From contig OY756967.1 of the NCBI GenBank assembly GCA_963580455.1, forward strand, positions 4,796,501 to 4,860,500: a stretch of DNA of 64,000 bases, written 5' to 3'. Shown in pieces: positions 34,152 to 46,292 of this stretch. The notes under the pieces are model-generated. The model was not told where the DNA came from. It ran no database searches and was given only the letters and a program-made list of their open reading frames with translations. This stretch comes from Euonymus europaeus. Lineage: Eukaryota; Streptophyta; Magnoliopsida; Celastrales; Celastraceae. Position 1 is the first letter of the stretch, and each line of letters starts with the position of its first letter. The position numbers and the translations under genes are program-made.

Positions 34152-37100
34152 ATGAGGGTAGATATGGGGAATTTAAATCCACAATCAGGAAACAATGCAT
34201 TTCCTGAAGATCTCAAGGAAAGTAATGTTAGATCTTCGCAAGGTGCTGTAGCATGCATGATTAATTCTGAAATTGGTGCAGTTTTGGCTGTGATGCGGAG
34301 AAATGTCAGATGGGGTGTTCGCTATGTGTCCGATGATGATCAGTTAGAGCACTCTCTCATCCATTCCTTGAAAGAATTACGGAAACAAATTTTCTCATGG
34401 CATAATCAGTGGCATAATATAAACCCAGCTCTTTACCTCCAACCGTTTTTAGATGTCATTCGGTCTGATGAAACTGGTGCGCCAATCACGGGTGTTGCTT
34501 TGTCATCCATTTACAAAATATTAACCGTTGACGTACTTGATTTTAATACTGTGTATGTGGGAGAGGCTATGCATCTGATAGTTGATGCTGTTACTAGCTG
34601 TCGTTTTGAGGTAACTGATCCAGGTTCTGAAGAAGTGGTGTTGATGAAGATACTCCAGGTTCTTCTAGCTTGCATGAAAAGCAAGGCATCAGTTAAGTTG
34701 AGCAATCAACATGTCTGCAATATAATAAACACATGCTTTCGTGTCGTTCATCAAGCAAGCTCCAAAGGCGAGTTGTTGCAGCGGATAGCACGGCACACTA
34801 TGCATGAATTGGTTAGATGTATTTTTTCTCACCTACCTGGTATCAGCAACGAGGAACTGGCTAATGGAAGCAGCTCATATTGTGGTGAAGAGGTAGTTTT
34901 TTTTTCTTCTTTTGACAGTTATTTGTCTTTACCAGTATAATTTCTCGAACTGTCATTATCAGCTGTATCGTCATCATCAAAGCCTTTACTGCAATCAGTG
35001 TTGGGTTTGGCTTTTTTTCAAACTGTAGATAATATTTATTTCAGCAAATATCCCCTTCCTTGTGAACTAGAGATAGAAAATAAACATATGGAATTGGATT
35101 GGGTGCCCAGCCCAAGTCTGTGAATTGTACGTTACCATAGTTTAATCAATCGCGCTCGCGTGTGTGTGAGAGAGAGAGAGAGACCAACATATTTCTTTAT
35201 TTTTGTATGCTCTTTGGTCACATGAGGTTTTCATTCATTTTCAGATGGATGGACCCAAAGCAGATCGCACTGGTGTAGGTAAACAGCTGGAAAATGGCAA
35301 TCTCAGTGTTAATTACGATAGTCAACAATCCAGAGAAAATGCTCCAGGCAATTTAGTAGATATGCTATCAAGTGAGAAATATCACACAAATAAGATTGAG
35401 ACTGCTAATGGGTTTCGGGCTGATCAAAATGATGAAAAACTTATGACGGAGCCCTTTGGGCTGCCATGCATGGTGGAGATATTGCATTTTCTTTGTTCTC
35501 TGCTGAATGTCATTGATATTGGTCCTAGATCAAATCCTATAGCATATGATGAAGATGTTCCTCTGTTTGCACTGGGCTTGATTAATTCGGCTATTGAATT
35601 GGGTGGTCCTTCATTTAGTAGACACCCTAAGTTATTGTCCTTAATTCAAGATGAATTATTTCATAATATAATGAAGTTTGGTATGTCAATGAGCCCATTA
35701 ATTCTTTCAATGGTATGTAGCATTGTCCTCAATCTATATGAGCATTTGCGTACTGAGCTCAAAGTACAGCTTGAAGCTTTCTTTTCATATGTGCTTTTGA
35801 GGATCGCTGAAAGTAAGCATGGATCTTACTATCAGAGGCAGGAGGTTGCTATGGAGGCATTGGTTGATCTCTGCAGGCAGCGGAATTTCATAGCTGAGAT
35901 GTTTGCGAATTTTGATTGTGACATAGCTGGCTGTAATGTTTTTGAGGACCTTGCTAGCCTGTTATCGAAAAATGCTTTTCCGGTGAATGAACCTCTTTCT
36001 ACGATGCATATTCTTGCTTTGGATGGTCTTATATCCATGATTAAGGGTATTGCAGAGAGGATAGGCCAAGAATCAACCCCCGCAGAAGAGCCTTTAACTG
36101 AGGAATATAAGGCATTCTGGACAATGACATGTGAGAACTATGATGACCCTTATAAATGGGTTCCATTTGTCCGCAAGATGAAGTACACCAAAAGAAGACT
36201 GGCAGTTGCAGCTGATCATTTTAACCGGGATCCAAAGAAAGGTATAGAATTTCTCCAAGGAATGAATCTCTTACCTGACAAACTTGATCCTCAGAGTGTG
36301 GCATCTGTCTTTAGGTATACGGCTGGCTTAGATAAGAACCTCATTGGAGATTTTCTGGGAAATCATGTTGACTTTTATGTCAAGGTGCTTCATGAATTTG
36401 CTGGCACTTTTGATTTCCGTGGGATGAGTTTAGACACAGCGTTGCGTCTTTTCTTGGGAACTTTCAGATTGCCTGGAGAATCGCAGAAGATACAGAGGGT
36501 ACTTGAGGCATTTGCTGAAAGATATTATGAACAATCCCCAGATATATTGAGTAACAAAGATGCTGCCCTCTTGTTGTCTTATTCACTTATAATGCTGAAC
36601 ACAGATCAACATAATGTACAGGTCAAGAAAAAGATGACGGAAGAAGACTTTATCCGCAACAATCGGCACATTAATGGAGGAAATGATCTACCTCGAGAGT
36701 ACCTGTCAGAGCTTTACCAGTCAATATGTAAGAATGAAATTGAGATGATCCCAGAGCAAGGTACTGGTTTTCCAGCAATGACACCAAGCCGCTGGATTAA
36801 TGTAATGCATAAATGCCAAAATACCACTCCTTACATAGTCTGTGATTTTAAACCACTCCTTGACTATGACATGTTTGCTATCTTGTCCGGTCCTACAATA
36901 GCTGCTATGTCTGTGGTTTTTGATCAGGCAGAGCATGAAGATGTTTTACGAACTTGTACTGATGGATTTTTGGCAATTGCCAAAATTTCTGCACACTATC
37001 GTTCTGGTGATGTGTTGGATGATTTGGTCGTGTCTCTATGTAAATTCACAAATTTCTTGACCTCATTTTCTGTTGATGACGCAATTCTTGCATTTGGAGA

Positions 37101-38880
37101 TGATACTAAAGCTAGAATGGCAACCATCACAGTATTCACCATAGCAAACAGTTACGGTGATTATATTCGATCTGGCTGGAAAAACATATTGGATTGTGTC
37201 TTAAGCTTTCACAAGCTTGGCCTTTTACCTGCTCACCTTGTAAGTGATGCAACTGATGATGTAGAGCCATCTGCTGAACTGGATCGTGCAAAACTCACAA
37301 GTTCCTTGAAAAGATCGCAGACTCCATCTGTGGCCACTCCTCGAAAATCATCTGGTTTGATGGGCAGATTTAGCCAGCTTTTATATTTTGATATGGAGGA
37401 GCCACAGTTGCAGCCAACTGAGGAACAGCTTGCTGCTCAGCACTGCACTCGTGAGACAATTCAGAGCTCCCATATTGATAGCATATTCATGGAGAGTAAA
37501 TTTCTACGCTCAGAATCTTTATTGCAGCTGGTGAGGGCCCTGATCTCTGCTTCAGGTCGTCTCCGCAAGGGAGGTAGCATAGTAGAAGATGAAAATACTG
37601 CAGTTTTCTGCCTGGAGTTGCTAATTGTTATTGCACTGAATAACCGAGATAGGGTTATGCTTATTTGGCCTGGTGTTTTTGATCATATATCCAATATTGT
37701 TCAGTCAACTGTAATGCCTTGCAACCTTGTGGAAAAGGCTGTGTTTGGATTGATCAAGATATGCCAGCGACTACTTCCCTATAAGGAAAACCTGACTGAG
37801 GAGCTTCTCAAGTCACTCCAACTAATCTTAAAACTTGATGCTCGGGTTGCTGATGCTTATTGCGAGCCCATAACACATGAAGTTTTGCGTCTTGTAAGAG
37901 CAAATGCAACTCATATCAGATCCCATATGGGTTGGTGTACAATCATATCCCTTCTGTCCATCACAGCTAGACATCCAGAAGCATCTGAAGTGGGGTTTGA
38001 GGCTCTCGTATTTATTATGTCAGATGGGGCGCACCTGTTGCCATCTAATTATGTTCTTTGTATTGATGCAGCAAGGCAGTTTGCTGAGTCTCGTTTAGGG
38101 GAGGTTGATCGGTCTGTCACTGCTGTAGATATGATGGCAACTTCAATTACTTGTCTTGTTCGTTGGTCCTCGGAGACCATAAATACCATTGGAGAAGAGG
38201 CTGCTATGAAAATAAGTCGAGATATCGGGGAAATGTGGCTAAGGCTGGTGCAAGCATTGAGGAAAGTGTGTTTAGACCAGAGAGAGGAGGTGAGGAACCA
38301 TGCAATTTTAATGTTACAGAGGTCCTTGGCAGGTTTGGATGGGATTCACCTTCCCACTGCATTGTGGTTCCAATCTTTTGATATGGTGATCTTTCCATTA
38401 CTCAATGATTTACGAGAAATTGCGGAGGCCAACTACCCTAAAGACTACCATAAAATGGAGGGCACACTTGTTCTAGCCATGAAACTCATGTCAAAATTGT
38501 TCTTACAAGTCCTGCAGGATCTATCGCAGCAACCATCCTTTTGTAAATTATGGCTTGGGGTCCTTGATCACACGGAGAAATATATGAAAGTGAAGTTCCG
38601 AGGCAAGCGGAGTGAGAAGATTCATGAATTAGTCCCTGAGCTTCTAAAAAACACATTGCTGGTTATGAAGACAATTGGAATTCTAATTCCAAGCGATGAT
38701 ATTGGAGCAGATAGTTTTTGGCAATTGACTTGGTCGCACGTTAAGAACATATGCCCGTCTATGAAATCAGAAATATTCCCTGATCATGAATTGGAGCTTC
38801 TGCAGTCAAAGCATATAGGCGGAGGAAATCCAGTGCCTGATGAGAGTCCGCTTGTTCCTTCCAGTGAGACCACAGCTTGA
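34152..38880 (+). CDS. GNL1: ARF guanine-nucleotide exchange factor, GNOM-LIKE 1 type (SEC7)
   Basis: Two coding exons: 34152-34892 (donor GAAGAG|GTAG) and 35245-38880 (acceptor TTTTCAG), 1,458 residues. The first ATG is 34152. The in-frame ATG at 34164 (MGNLNPQSGNNAF) aligns with the family start MG..SG..F and has a better context, so the true start may be four codons later. The N-terminal DCB region (INSEIGAVLAVMRRNVRWGV) and the C-terminus (DDIGADSFWQLTW .. NPVPDESP) match Arabidopsis GNL1 better than GNOM. The SEC7 domain is about 560-750, with the catalytic glutamate of FRLPGESQ at residue 659. Large-subunit ARF-GEFs load GTP on ARF1 at the Golgi for COPI coat recruitment. The residue that decides brefeldin A sensitivity (GNOM M696) is Met697 here, unlike the Leu of Arabidopsis GNL1. 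Confidence 0.95.
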
Positions 38881-39791
38881 GGATAGTTTACTGAGCAGCG
38901 GAAATTCAAGGATGTTCGCAAATAGCCTCCGGAGTCCTCTGGAGATGTTTTTGAACATCCATTGTGAGCTTCGTAAGGCTTATTGGTCGACGATGCTCAA
39001 AATTCGTCGAACTACAGCATTTTAAAGTAACTAGAAGCACAGATCAGAATTTAGTTGGAATTTTTGAGTGGTTTGAGTGGCAATTCGGGAGAGTATGTAA
39101 TGCCATTGACTGGGTTGAGTACATAAATTTTGTACTGGCTTGTTAGTCATTGGATTGCTCATGAAACTGCAAGATTAAATCATCTGTATACTTTACATGC
39201 CATTGCTAGATATTATACAGATTTTACAATACTGTTTTATGTGGATGGAGCCTGGAGATTATTTTGCATGCCCAGTTGAGTCACTTGAGTTGGATTTCTA
39301 CCGAGTTCATATGACATTTCATGTGTTTGCCGAGTAATGGTTGTAAGTTACTTTCAATATCTATCCATTTCTTTATATGAACAATTATCCGGACGCTGAA
39401 GTTGCGAAAAATATTTGGGGACTAGAATTCTAGAAATAAGAGTTTTGTAGACGAGAAGAAATTATTAAAATTCTAATTGATTAGATTGGGTTAAGTGAGG
39501 TCACTTGCCAGTTTTTATTTTTTATCAGATGTTCAAATATTATAGATTAATAATGAAAAATGTTTAATTTTTTAACAGTGTTGTAACTGCTGTTACATAT
39601 TCATAAAAAATAATATCTATAATATCCATAATCCTACGTGACAATCACTCATTTTGGTTCCAAATTCAAAATCGCATCTCCACCCACATATGAATGTTAT
39701 GGATACCAAAAATTATGGATGCATATCTTTTTTTTTTTTAGTTACAAAACGTTTATTTATCCCTCATTAAGATCGAATTGTAAGGGTCTTG
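38881..39791. other. GNL1 3' UTR and downstream flank
   Basis: No other gene seen. Probable 3' UTR to about 39200, then AT-rich sequence up to the target duplication of MULE 2. Confidence 0.5.
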
Positions 39792-40454
39792 TAAATTTTT
39801 GGATTTTTTCCAAAAATAACCCTTTTTAACAATCAAATTATAATTCTAACCCCACCTTTTTAAAAATCTTTAAAATAACCTTTTTGCCATATGAAATGTC
39901 TTATATATCCTCAAACACCATTTTTCCCCAAAATCATTTACCAAAATAAAAAAAACCTTAAAAAATAGCAAATTAGGTTAAAAACCTTCACACCTCCTGC
40001 TCCAGCAATTTTTTTTACTGCAACTCACACACACACTCTCTCTCTCTCTCTCTCTCTAAGGTGGAGGAAGATTGCACTCTATCTCTCTCTAAGGTGGAGG
40101 AAGAAGAAGAAGAAGGAAGAGGGAAAAGATCGTGTGCTCTCTATCACTCTCTCTCTCTACCGTGCTATCTCACGTTCTCTCTCTAGTGTGCTCTCTCACT
40201 TCTGTCTCTCTCACCATATTGAGGTACTCTCTCTCTTAATTTTCTCCCATTCTTGTACTTGGTGTCCCTTCCATATGGATTGACACATGAAATAAAAGTT
40301 TTGAACTTTTGGTAGGAACTAGATTCTATTCTTAGATCCAAGTAATGCAAACATAATTTTGCTTGATTATCCATTGAAATTAGTTTGTGGGTTTAGTTTT
40401 GTAAACATATATGGAGTTATTGAGAATTTTATTTTTTTTAGTTCTTAAGACATG

Positions 40455-41835
40455 CATGTTTTTTCATTGGTTGAGAACTGGTTGTTATTCAAGTTGAGAA
40501 ATGACTATTTTGATTATGTTGAGAAATGCATGTTTTGGGTGGTTGAGAACAGTATGTTTTCATTTGGTTGAGAAATGACTGTTTATACTAGGTTGAGAAG
40601 TGCATGTTTTGATTGGTTGAGAACTGAGTGTATTGACTTGGTTGAGAAATGACAATTTTGATTATGTTGAGAAATGCATATTTTGGGTGGTTGAGTACAG
40701 TCTGTTTTCATTTGGTTGAGAAATGACTGTTTATACAAGGTTGAGAAGTGCATGTTTTGATTGGTTGAGAACTGAGTGTATTGACTTGGTTGAGAAATGA
40801 CTGTTTATACTAGGTTGAGAAGTGCATGTTTTGATTGGTTGAGAACTGAGTGTATTGACTTGGTTGAGAAATGACTATTTTGATTATGTTGAGAAATGCA
40901 TGTTTTGGGTGGTTGAGAACAATCTGTTTTCATTTGGTTGAGAAATGACTGTTTATACTAGGTTGAGAAGTGCATGTTTTGATTGGTTGAGAACTAAGTC
41001 TATTGACTTGGTTGAGAATTGAGTGTATTGACTATGTTGAGAAATGCATGTTTTGAGTGGTTGAGAAATGTATGTTTTCATTTGGTTGAGAAATAACTGT
41101 TTATACTAGGTTGAGAAGTGCATGTTTTGATTGGTTGAGAAATGACTGTTTTGACTTGGTTGAGAAATGACTGTTTTGAGTGGTTGAGAATAGCCTGTTT
41201 TCACTTGGTTGAGAAATGCATGTTTTGATTGGTTGAGTACTGACTGCTTTGATTGGTTGAGAACTGCATGTGTTGAGTGGTTGAGAACTACCTATATTGA
41301 GTGCTTGAGAACTGCTTCTTTTGATTGGTTGAGAACTACATGTTTAGATGTGGTTGAGAACTGACTATTTAGATTGGTTGAGAACTGAATGTTTAGATGT
41401 GGTTGAGAACTGTCTGTTTTTGATTGGTTGAGAACTCACTGTTTTGACTTTGTTGAGAACTGCATATTTTCACTTGGTTGATAACTGCCTATTTAAACTT
41501 GGTTGAGAAATGTCTGTTTTTATTGGTTGAGAACTGTTTGTTTTCATTGGTTGAGAACTGTATGTTTTGACATGGTTGAGAACTGCCTATTTTGACTTGG
41601 TTGAGAACTGTCTATTTTGACTTGGTTGAGAACTGCCTATTTTGAATTGGTTGAGAATTGTCTGTTTAGATTTAGTTGAGAACTGCCTGTGTTGGGAGTG
41701 GTTGAGAATTGATTGAGTGTTTTTTCTTAGTTGAGAATTCATGTGAGCAATATATATAGGTTGAGAAATGCATTACAATAGGTTGAGAATTGTTTGACGT
41801 TTGGTTGAGAACAGAATATCTAAACTTTTGTTATG
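40455..41835 (+). repeat. Left minisatellite array of MULE 2
   Basis: About 55 units of ~24 bp with the GTTGAGAA core. Inner units drift to GGTTGAGAACTGCCTATTTT. Higher-order sets such as GATTGG..GAACTGAG / GACTTGG..GAAATGAC / GATTATG..GAAATGCA recur. Confidence 0.9.
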
Positions 41836-41851
41836 ATGTTGCATTATGCAG

Positions 41852-42182
41852 GATACCTGATGTGAGTATAATGGTACGTTACTGCGGAGATTGGGAGAAA
41901 TTGGACATCAATTATATGTCCAAAGATGGAAAGAGCAAAGGTGTTATTGGACATTATAATGGGTGAGTATGTTTTCTAACAAATTGTGAAAGTTTAAGCA
42001 ACTTAGCACTTAGTATGTAAATTTCTTAATATTGTCTTCCATATATATGCAGGTTAGATTGTGGGATGTTTTGCATAAAGTTCATCGAAATGCTTAGTTC
42101 AGATGTCTCACTTTCAGAGTTGAAGATACACAACATGCCCTTCTATAGTAAAAAAATTGCAATTGAGTGTTTTAAACAATAA
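41852..42182 (+). pseudogene. Chimeric MULE fragment: transposase N-terminus-like exon joined to ULP1 catalytic exon
   Basis: Exon 41852-41962 reads IPDVSIMVRYCGDWEKLD.. KSKGVIGHYNG, resembling the N-terminal strand of plant MULE transposases (VRYGG.W..KGGKSKGI). GT..AG borders join it in frame to 42053-42182, which reads LDCGMFCIKFIEMLSS.. IECFKQ-stop, the end of a ULP1/C48 protease with the Cys of DCG intact. The ULP1 exon normally preceding it (PQQ..NG) is absent, so an internal deletion probably fused the two. The His and Asp of the protease triad are missing, so no activity is expected. Confidence 0.6.
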
Positions 42183-42419
42183 TTTAAATTTTGATAGCTT
42201 GTATACTATTGTTCATTTTGTTTTTAATTATGAAACATGTTATATGTATGCAACTTTTATGATATTATTGCATACTGATAGATGGCCTGAGGCCCTGCCT
42301 AGGAGTTGTGACTTTGTTGCTATTTGATGGTCTGAGACCTTCATATGATTGTTGTGTATTTGACACAGGTTGGCACTTTCCGATATATAAGGAGGTGCTG
42401 CTGAATTTTTTTGGAAAAC

Positions 42420-42850
42420 CTGTTCAATAACTTTTCTTAACCTCTTGGTTATATTCTGAACTCGTATTCAACTATTCTCAACCTGTGTAGTAATTGTTCT
42501 CAACCTCTTGGTTAAATTCTCAACTTGCTCAATAGTTGTTCTCAACCTGTTTTCAACTGTTCTCAACTTGTTGGTTATATTATCATCCAAGTTAAAACCA
42601 TAACAGTTGTTAACTTGTTAGTTACATTCTCAACTGCACAATAGTTATTCTCAACCTACTCAATAACTGTTCTCAACCTGTTGGTTATATTCTCAACTAA
42701 GTCAAAACCATAACAATTATTAACATGTTTGTTACATTCTCAACCTGTTTTCAACAATTCTCAACATGTTTCATAACAGTTCTCAACCTGTAAAATAAAC
42801 TTAAAGAAATAGTTCTCACATATCCATAATAGTTATCAACCTGTCAAATG
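42420..42850 (-). repeat. Central GTTGAGAA array of MULE 2
   Basis: Inverse-orientation repeats (TTCTCAACCTGTTGGTTATA and TTCTCAACCTGTTTTCAAC) matching the central family of MULE 1 but shorter. Confidence 0.8.
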
Positions 42851-42988
42851 AACTTAAAGAAATAGTTATCACATATCCATATCACTGAATATATAACAAC
42901 AAAACGAAAACATTGCATCAAAAGATCTTGAATTTTTTTTCTTCCAAATATCCATCATAAAGATAAAACAAAAAAAATCATATGCACT

Positions 42989-43345
42989 TCAATGGTCACT
43001 CCTACTTTCCTTTTTGCATGTCCATAGCATATTTTGTGCATCAGCATCAATACTCCCCTGCACAATACATTCAGGATAATAAAAATTGTGAATATAAGTA
43101 TTGAAATATGAAATGAAGTTGCATAAACCAATATAGTACATTAATGTACAAATAATACCTTAGATCATTATGGTGCAGATGTACTAGGTCCCAATGATAT
43201 AGGCTCTGTGCAAGTTTGACCATTGTGTCCACGCTTCTTGCAACGGCTGCATATTCTAAGTGAAATTCTCTCTCCCCCCCAATGGAATTCTTTGCCTCTT
43301 TGGCCTCCAGGAGGACGCCAAGTTGCTGGAGGTAAGACAACTACA
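42989..43345 (-). pseudogene. MULE transposase C-terminal remnant with CCHC zinc knuckle
   Basis: The minus-strand frame reads LPPATWRPPGGQRGKEFHWG.. then CSRCKKRGHNGQTC (C-x2-C-x4-H-x4-C), the usual end of MULE (MuDR-type) transposases. A TAA follows soon after. A second exon 43057-42989 (GSIDADAQNMLWTCKKES.., stop) is shared with MULE 1. The rest of the transposase has been replaced by the right array, which starts at the exon edge. Confidence 0.7.
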
Positions 43346-45090
43346 TGCTCAACCACTCAAAACATGCATTTCTTAACATAATCAAAATAGTCATTTCTCA
43401 ACCAAGTCAATACACTCAGTTCTCAACCAATCAAAACAGACATTGCTCAACCTACTATAAACATACATTTCTCAACCAAGTGAAAACAAGTTATTCTCAA
43501 CCACTAAAAACATGCATTTCTCAACATAGTCAAAATAGTCATTTCTTAACCAATCAAAACATGCATTTCTCAACCAAGTGAAATATGTTGTTCTCAACAT
43601 AATTAATAGTCATTTCTCAACCAAGTCAACATAGACATTTCTCAACCAATCAAAAGAGGCAGTTCTTAACCAAATGAAAACAAGTTATTCTCAATCACTC
43701 AAAACATGCATTTCTCAATATAATCAAAATAGTCATTTCTCAACCAAGTCAATACACTCAGTTCTCAACCAATCAAAACAGACATTTCTCAACCTAGTAT
43801 AAACAGACATTTCTCAACCAAGTGAAAATAGGTTATTCTCAACCACTAAAAACATGCATTTCTCAACATAGTCAAAATAGTCATTTCTCAACCAATCAAA
43901 ACATGCATTTCTCAACCAAGTGAAATATGTTGTTCTCAACATAACCAATAGTCATTTCTCAACCAATCAAAAGAGACATTTCTCAACCAAGTGAAAACAA
44001 GTTATTCTCAACCACTCAAAACATGCATTTCTCAACATAATCAAAACAGTCATTTCTCAACCAAGTCAATACACTCAGTTCTCAACCACTCAAAACAAAT
44101 ATTTCTCAACCTAGTATAAACAGTCATTTCTCAACCAAATGAAACAGACTGTTTTCAACCACTCAAAACATGCATTTCTCAACATAGCCAAAATAGTCAT
44201 TTCTCAACCAAGTCAACATAGACATTTCTCAACCAATCAAAAGAGGCAGTTCTCAACCAAATGAAAACAAGTTATTCTCAACCACTCAAAACATGCATTT
44301 CTCAACATAATCAAAACAGTCATTTCTCAACCAAGTCAATACACTCAGTTCTCAACCACTTAAAACAAACATTTCTCAACCTAGTATAAACAGTCATTTC
44401 TCAACCAATTCAATGCACTCAGTTCCCAACCAATCAAAACAGATATTTCTCAACCTAGTATAAACAAACATTTCTCAACCAAGTGAAAACAGATTATTCT
44501 CAACCACTAAAAACATGCATTTCTCAACATAGTCAAAATAGTCATTTCTCAATCAATCAAAACATGCATTTCTCAACCAAGTGAAATATGTTGTCCTCAA
44601 CATAATCAATAGTCATTTCTCAACCAAGTCAACATAGACAGTTATCAACCAATCAAAAGAGGCAGTTTTCAACCAAATGAAAACAAGCTGTTCTCAACCA
44701 CTCAAAACATGCATTTCTCAACATAATCAAAAATAGTCATTTCTCAACCAAGTTAATACACTCAGTTCTCAACCACTCAAAACATGCATTTCTCAACATA
44801 ATCAAAAATAGTAATTTTTCAACCAAGTTAATACACTCAGTTCTCAACCACTCAAAACATGCATTTCTCAACATAATCAAAATAGTTATTTCTCAACCAA
44901 GTCAATACACTCAGTTCTCAATCAATCAAAACAGACATTTCTCAACCTACTAGAAACATACATTTCTCAACCAAATGAAACAAACTGTTCTCAACCACTC
45001 AAAACATACATTTCTCAACATAGCCAAAATAGTCATTTCTCAACTAAGTGAATACACTCAGTTCTCAACCACTCAAAATATGCATTTCTC
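43345..45090 (-). repeat. Right minisatellite array of MULE 2
   Basis: About 70 inverse units (ATTTCTCAACCAAGTCAATA and ATGCATTTCTCAACATAGTC). A multi-unit block of about 270-300 bp is repeated several times (compare 43500-43770, 43840-44100 and 44500-44780). Confidence 0.9.
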
Positions 45091-45611
45091 AAAAAATTAA
45101 GAGAGAGAAACAAAGTGAGAGAGCACAGTAGAGAGAGTACTTTAGTAGACACAAAGTGAGAGAGCACGGTAGAGAGAGAGTGAAAGAGCACAGTAGAGAG
45201 AAAGTGTATGAGAGAGCACGGTAGAGAGAGATAATCACAGAGAGCAAGGCAACCTTCTTCCTCTTCCTTCCAAGCTTAGAGAGAGAAAGAGTTGCAGAAG
45301 ACAAGAAATGTAGCCCAGGAGAAGTTGGAACGTGAGGACTGATTCTAAAGTGAAGGTTTTGACATAATTTTGATATTTTTTAAGTTTTTTTTTTTAATTT
45401 TGGTAAATGATTTTGGGGGGAATGGTGTTTGAGGGTATGTAGGACATTTCATATGGCAAAAAGGTTATTTTAGAGATTTTAAAAAAGGTAGGGTTAGAGT
45501 TATAATTTGGTTGTTAAAGAGTTATTTTTCAAAAAAACCCTAAATTTTTTACAAGGAATCCAACTTCAGTGCCTTTTATAGGCATTAATTTTTTTAAAAA
45601 ATTATAAATAT

Positions 45612-45789
45612 ATTTTGAGCAGAATTATGAATCCAATGACATATTAATCACATAGAACGTGAAACAAAACATATAATGTTTCGAGTGTATATTCAATATT
45701 ATAGAATTTTCATATCTTTTTCACATTTCATTTAATTTTTATTTCGAACAAAAAAAATATATTGTTGGATTCATAATCCTGTTCAAAAT
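45612..45789. repeat. Foldback repeat next to MULE 2
   Basis: Inverted arms of about 25 bp (ATTTTGAGCAGAATTATGAA.. on the left; the right complement reads ATTTTGAACAGGATTATGAA..) around an AT-rich loop. MITE-like, with no clear target duplication. Confidence 0.5.
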
Positions 45790-45859
45790 TCATTCTTGAC
45801 TTTTAAAAAATAAATAAATTATTTTAATGCATATAATATGTATTAATATATGTAAAAAA

Positions 45860-46292
45860 TTTACAGATGCCGCGAGCATCCACAGTGGCTTGGATGAGTT
45901 CCCCAATACCGCTCTCCCTTTTCATAGTTGTCAAACAGATAGCCCGTTCAATTAATAACCCGCCTGTGACTTTATCAATAACGGTCGTCACATTGTTGTG
46001 GGCATCCGCGCGAAGACACTTTTGTCTATTATTCGGCTTTTTGAAGAGCTACCCCGATCTCCTCGACCTTCCGAAAGACTATTCACCGGCTTCAGAAACT
46101 CTCTCGGTCAGGCCGCCGTAGCGAATCTCCGCTCCTCAGATATCTTCAGGTCAAATTCTCTTTTCTCGCAGTTTTGTGGATTTCTATGACTCGATCATAT
46201 GTTATAGATCTGATTAGGGTTTTTTTGCGTTCTTTTTAATTTAACTTAAAACTGATCTGGACAGATTTCATCCCAATTGCTAATTCAGGACG
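45860..46292 (+). promoter_or_regulatory. Putative promoter/5' UTR of the VTI1-type SNARE gene
   Basis: A GC-richer island. A probable untranslated exon ends ATATCTTCAG|GTCAAA at 46150, and an acceptor AATTCAG lies four bases before ATG 46293, indicating a short 5' UTR intron. A frame across this island shows no known domain. Confidence 0.45.

Larger units (their letters stand above)
39801..45540. mobile_element. Mutator-like element 2, related to element 1
   Basis: 5,740 bp with a perfect 9-bp target duplication TAAATTTTT (39792-39800 and 45541-45549). The left end is GGATTTTTTCCAAAAATAAC and the right end is the complement of GGGTTTTTTTGAAAAATAAC. The layout matches element 1: terminal AT-rich block, CT-rich block, GTTGAGAA minisatellite arms in inverse orientation, and a coding centre. 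The internal genes are flipped relative to element 1: ULP1 remnant on + at the left, transposase C-terminus on - at the right. The two arms are less alike than those of element 1. Confidence 0.9.

Noticed and set aside
45867..46121. 84-residue frame upstream of the VTI1 gene
   Set aside because: It lies in the GC-richer promoter/5' UTR island, has no recognisable domain, and two frames are equally open.
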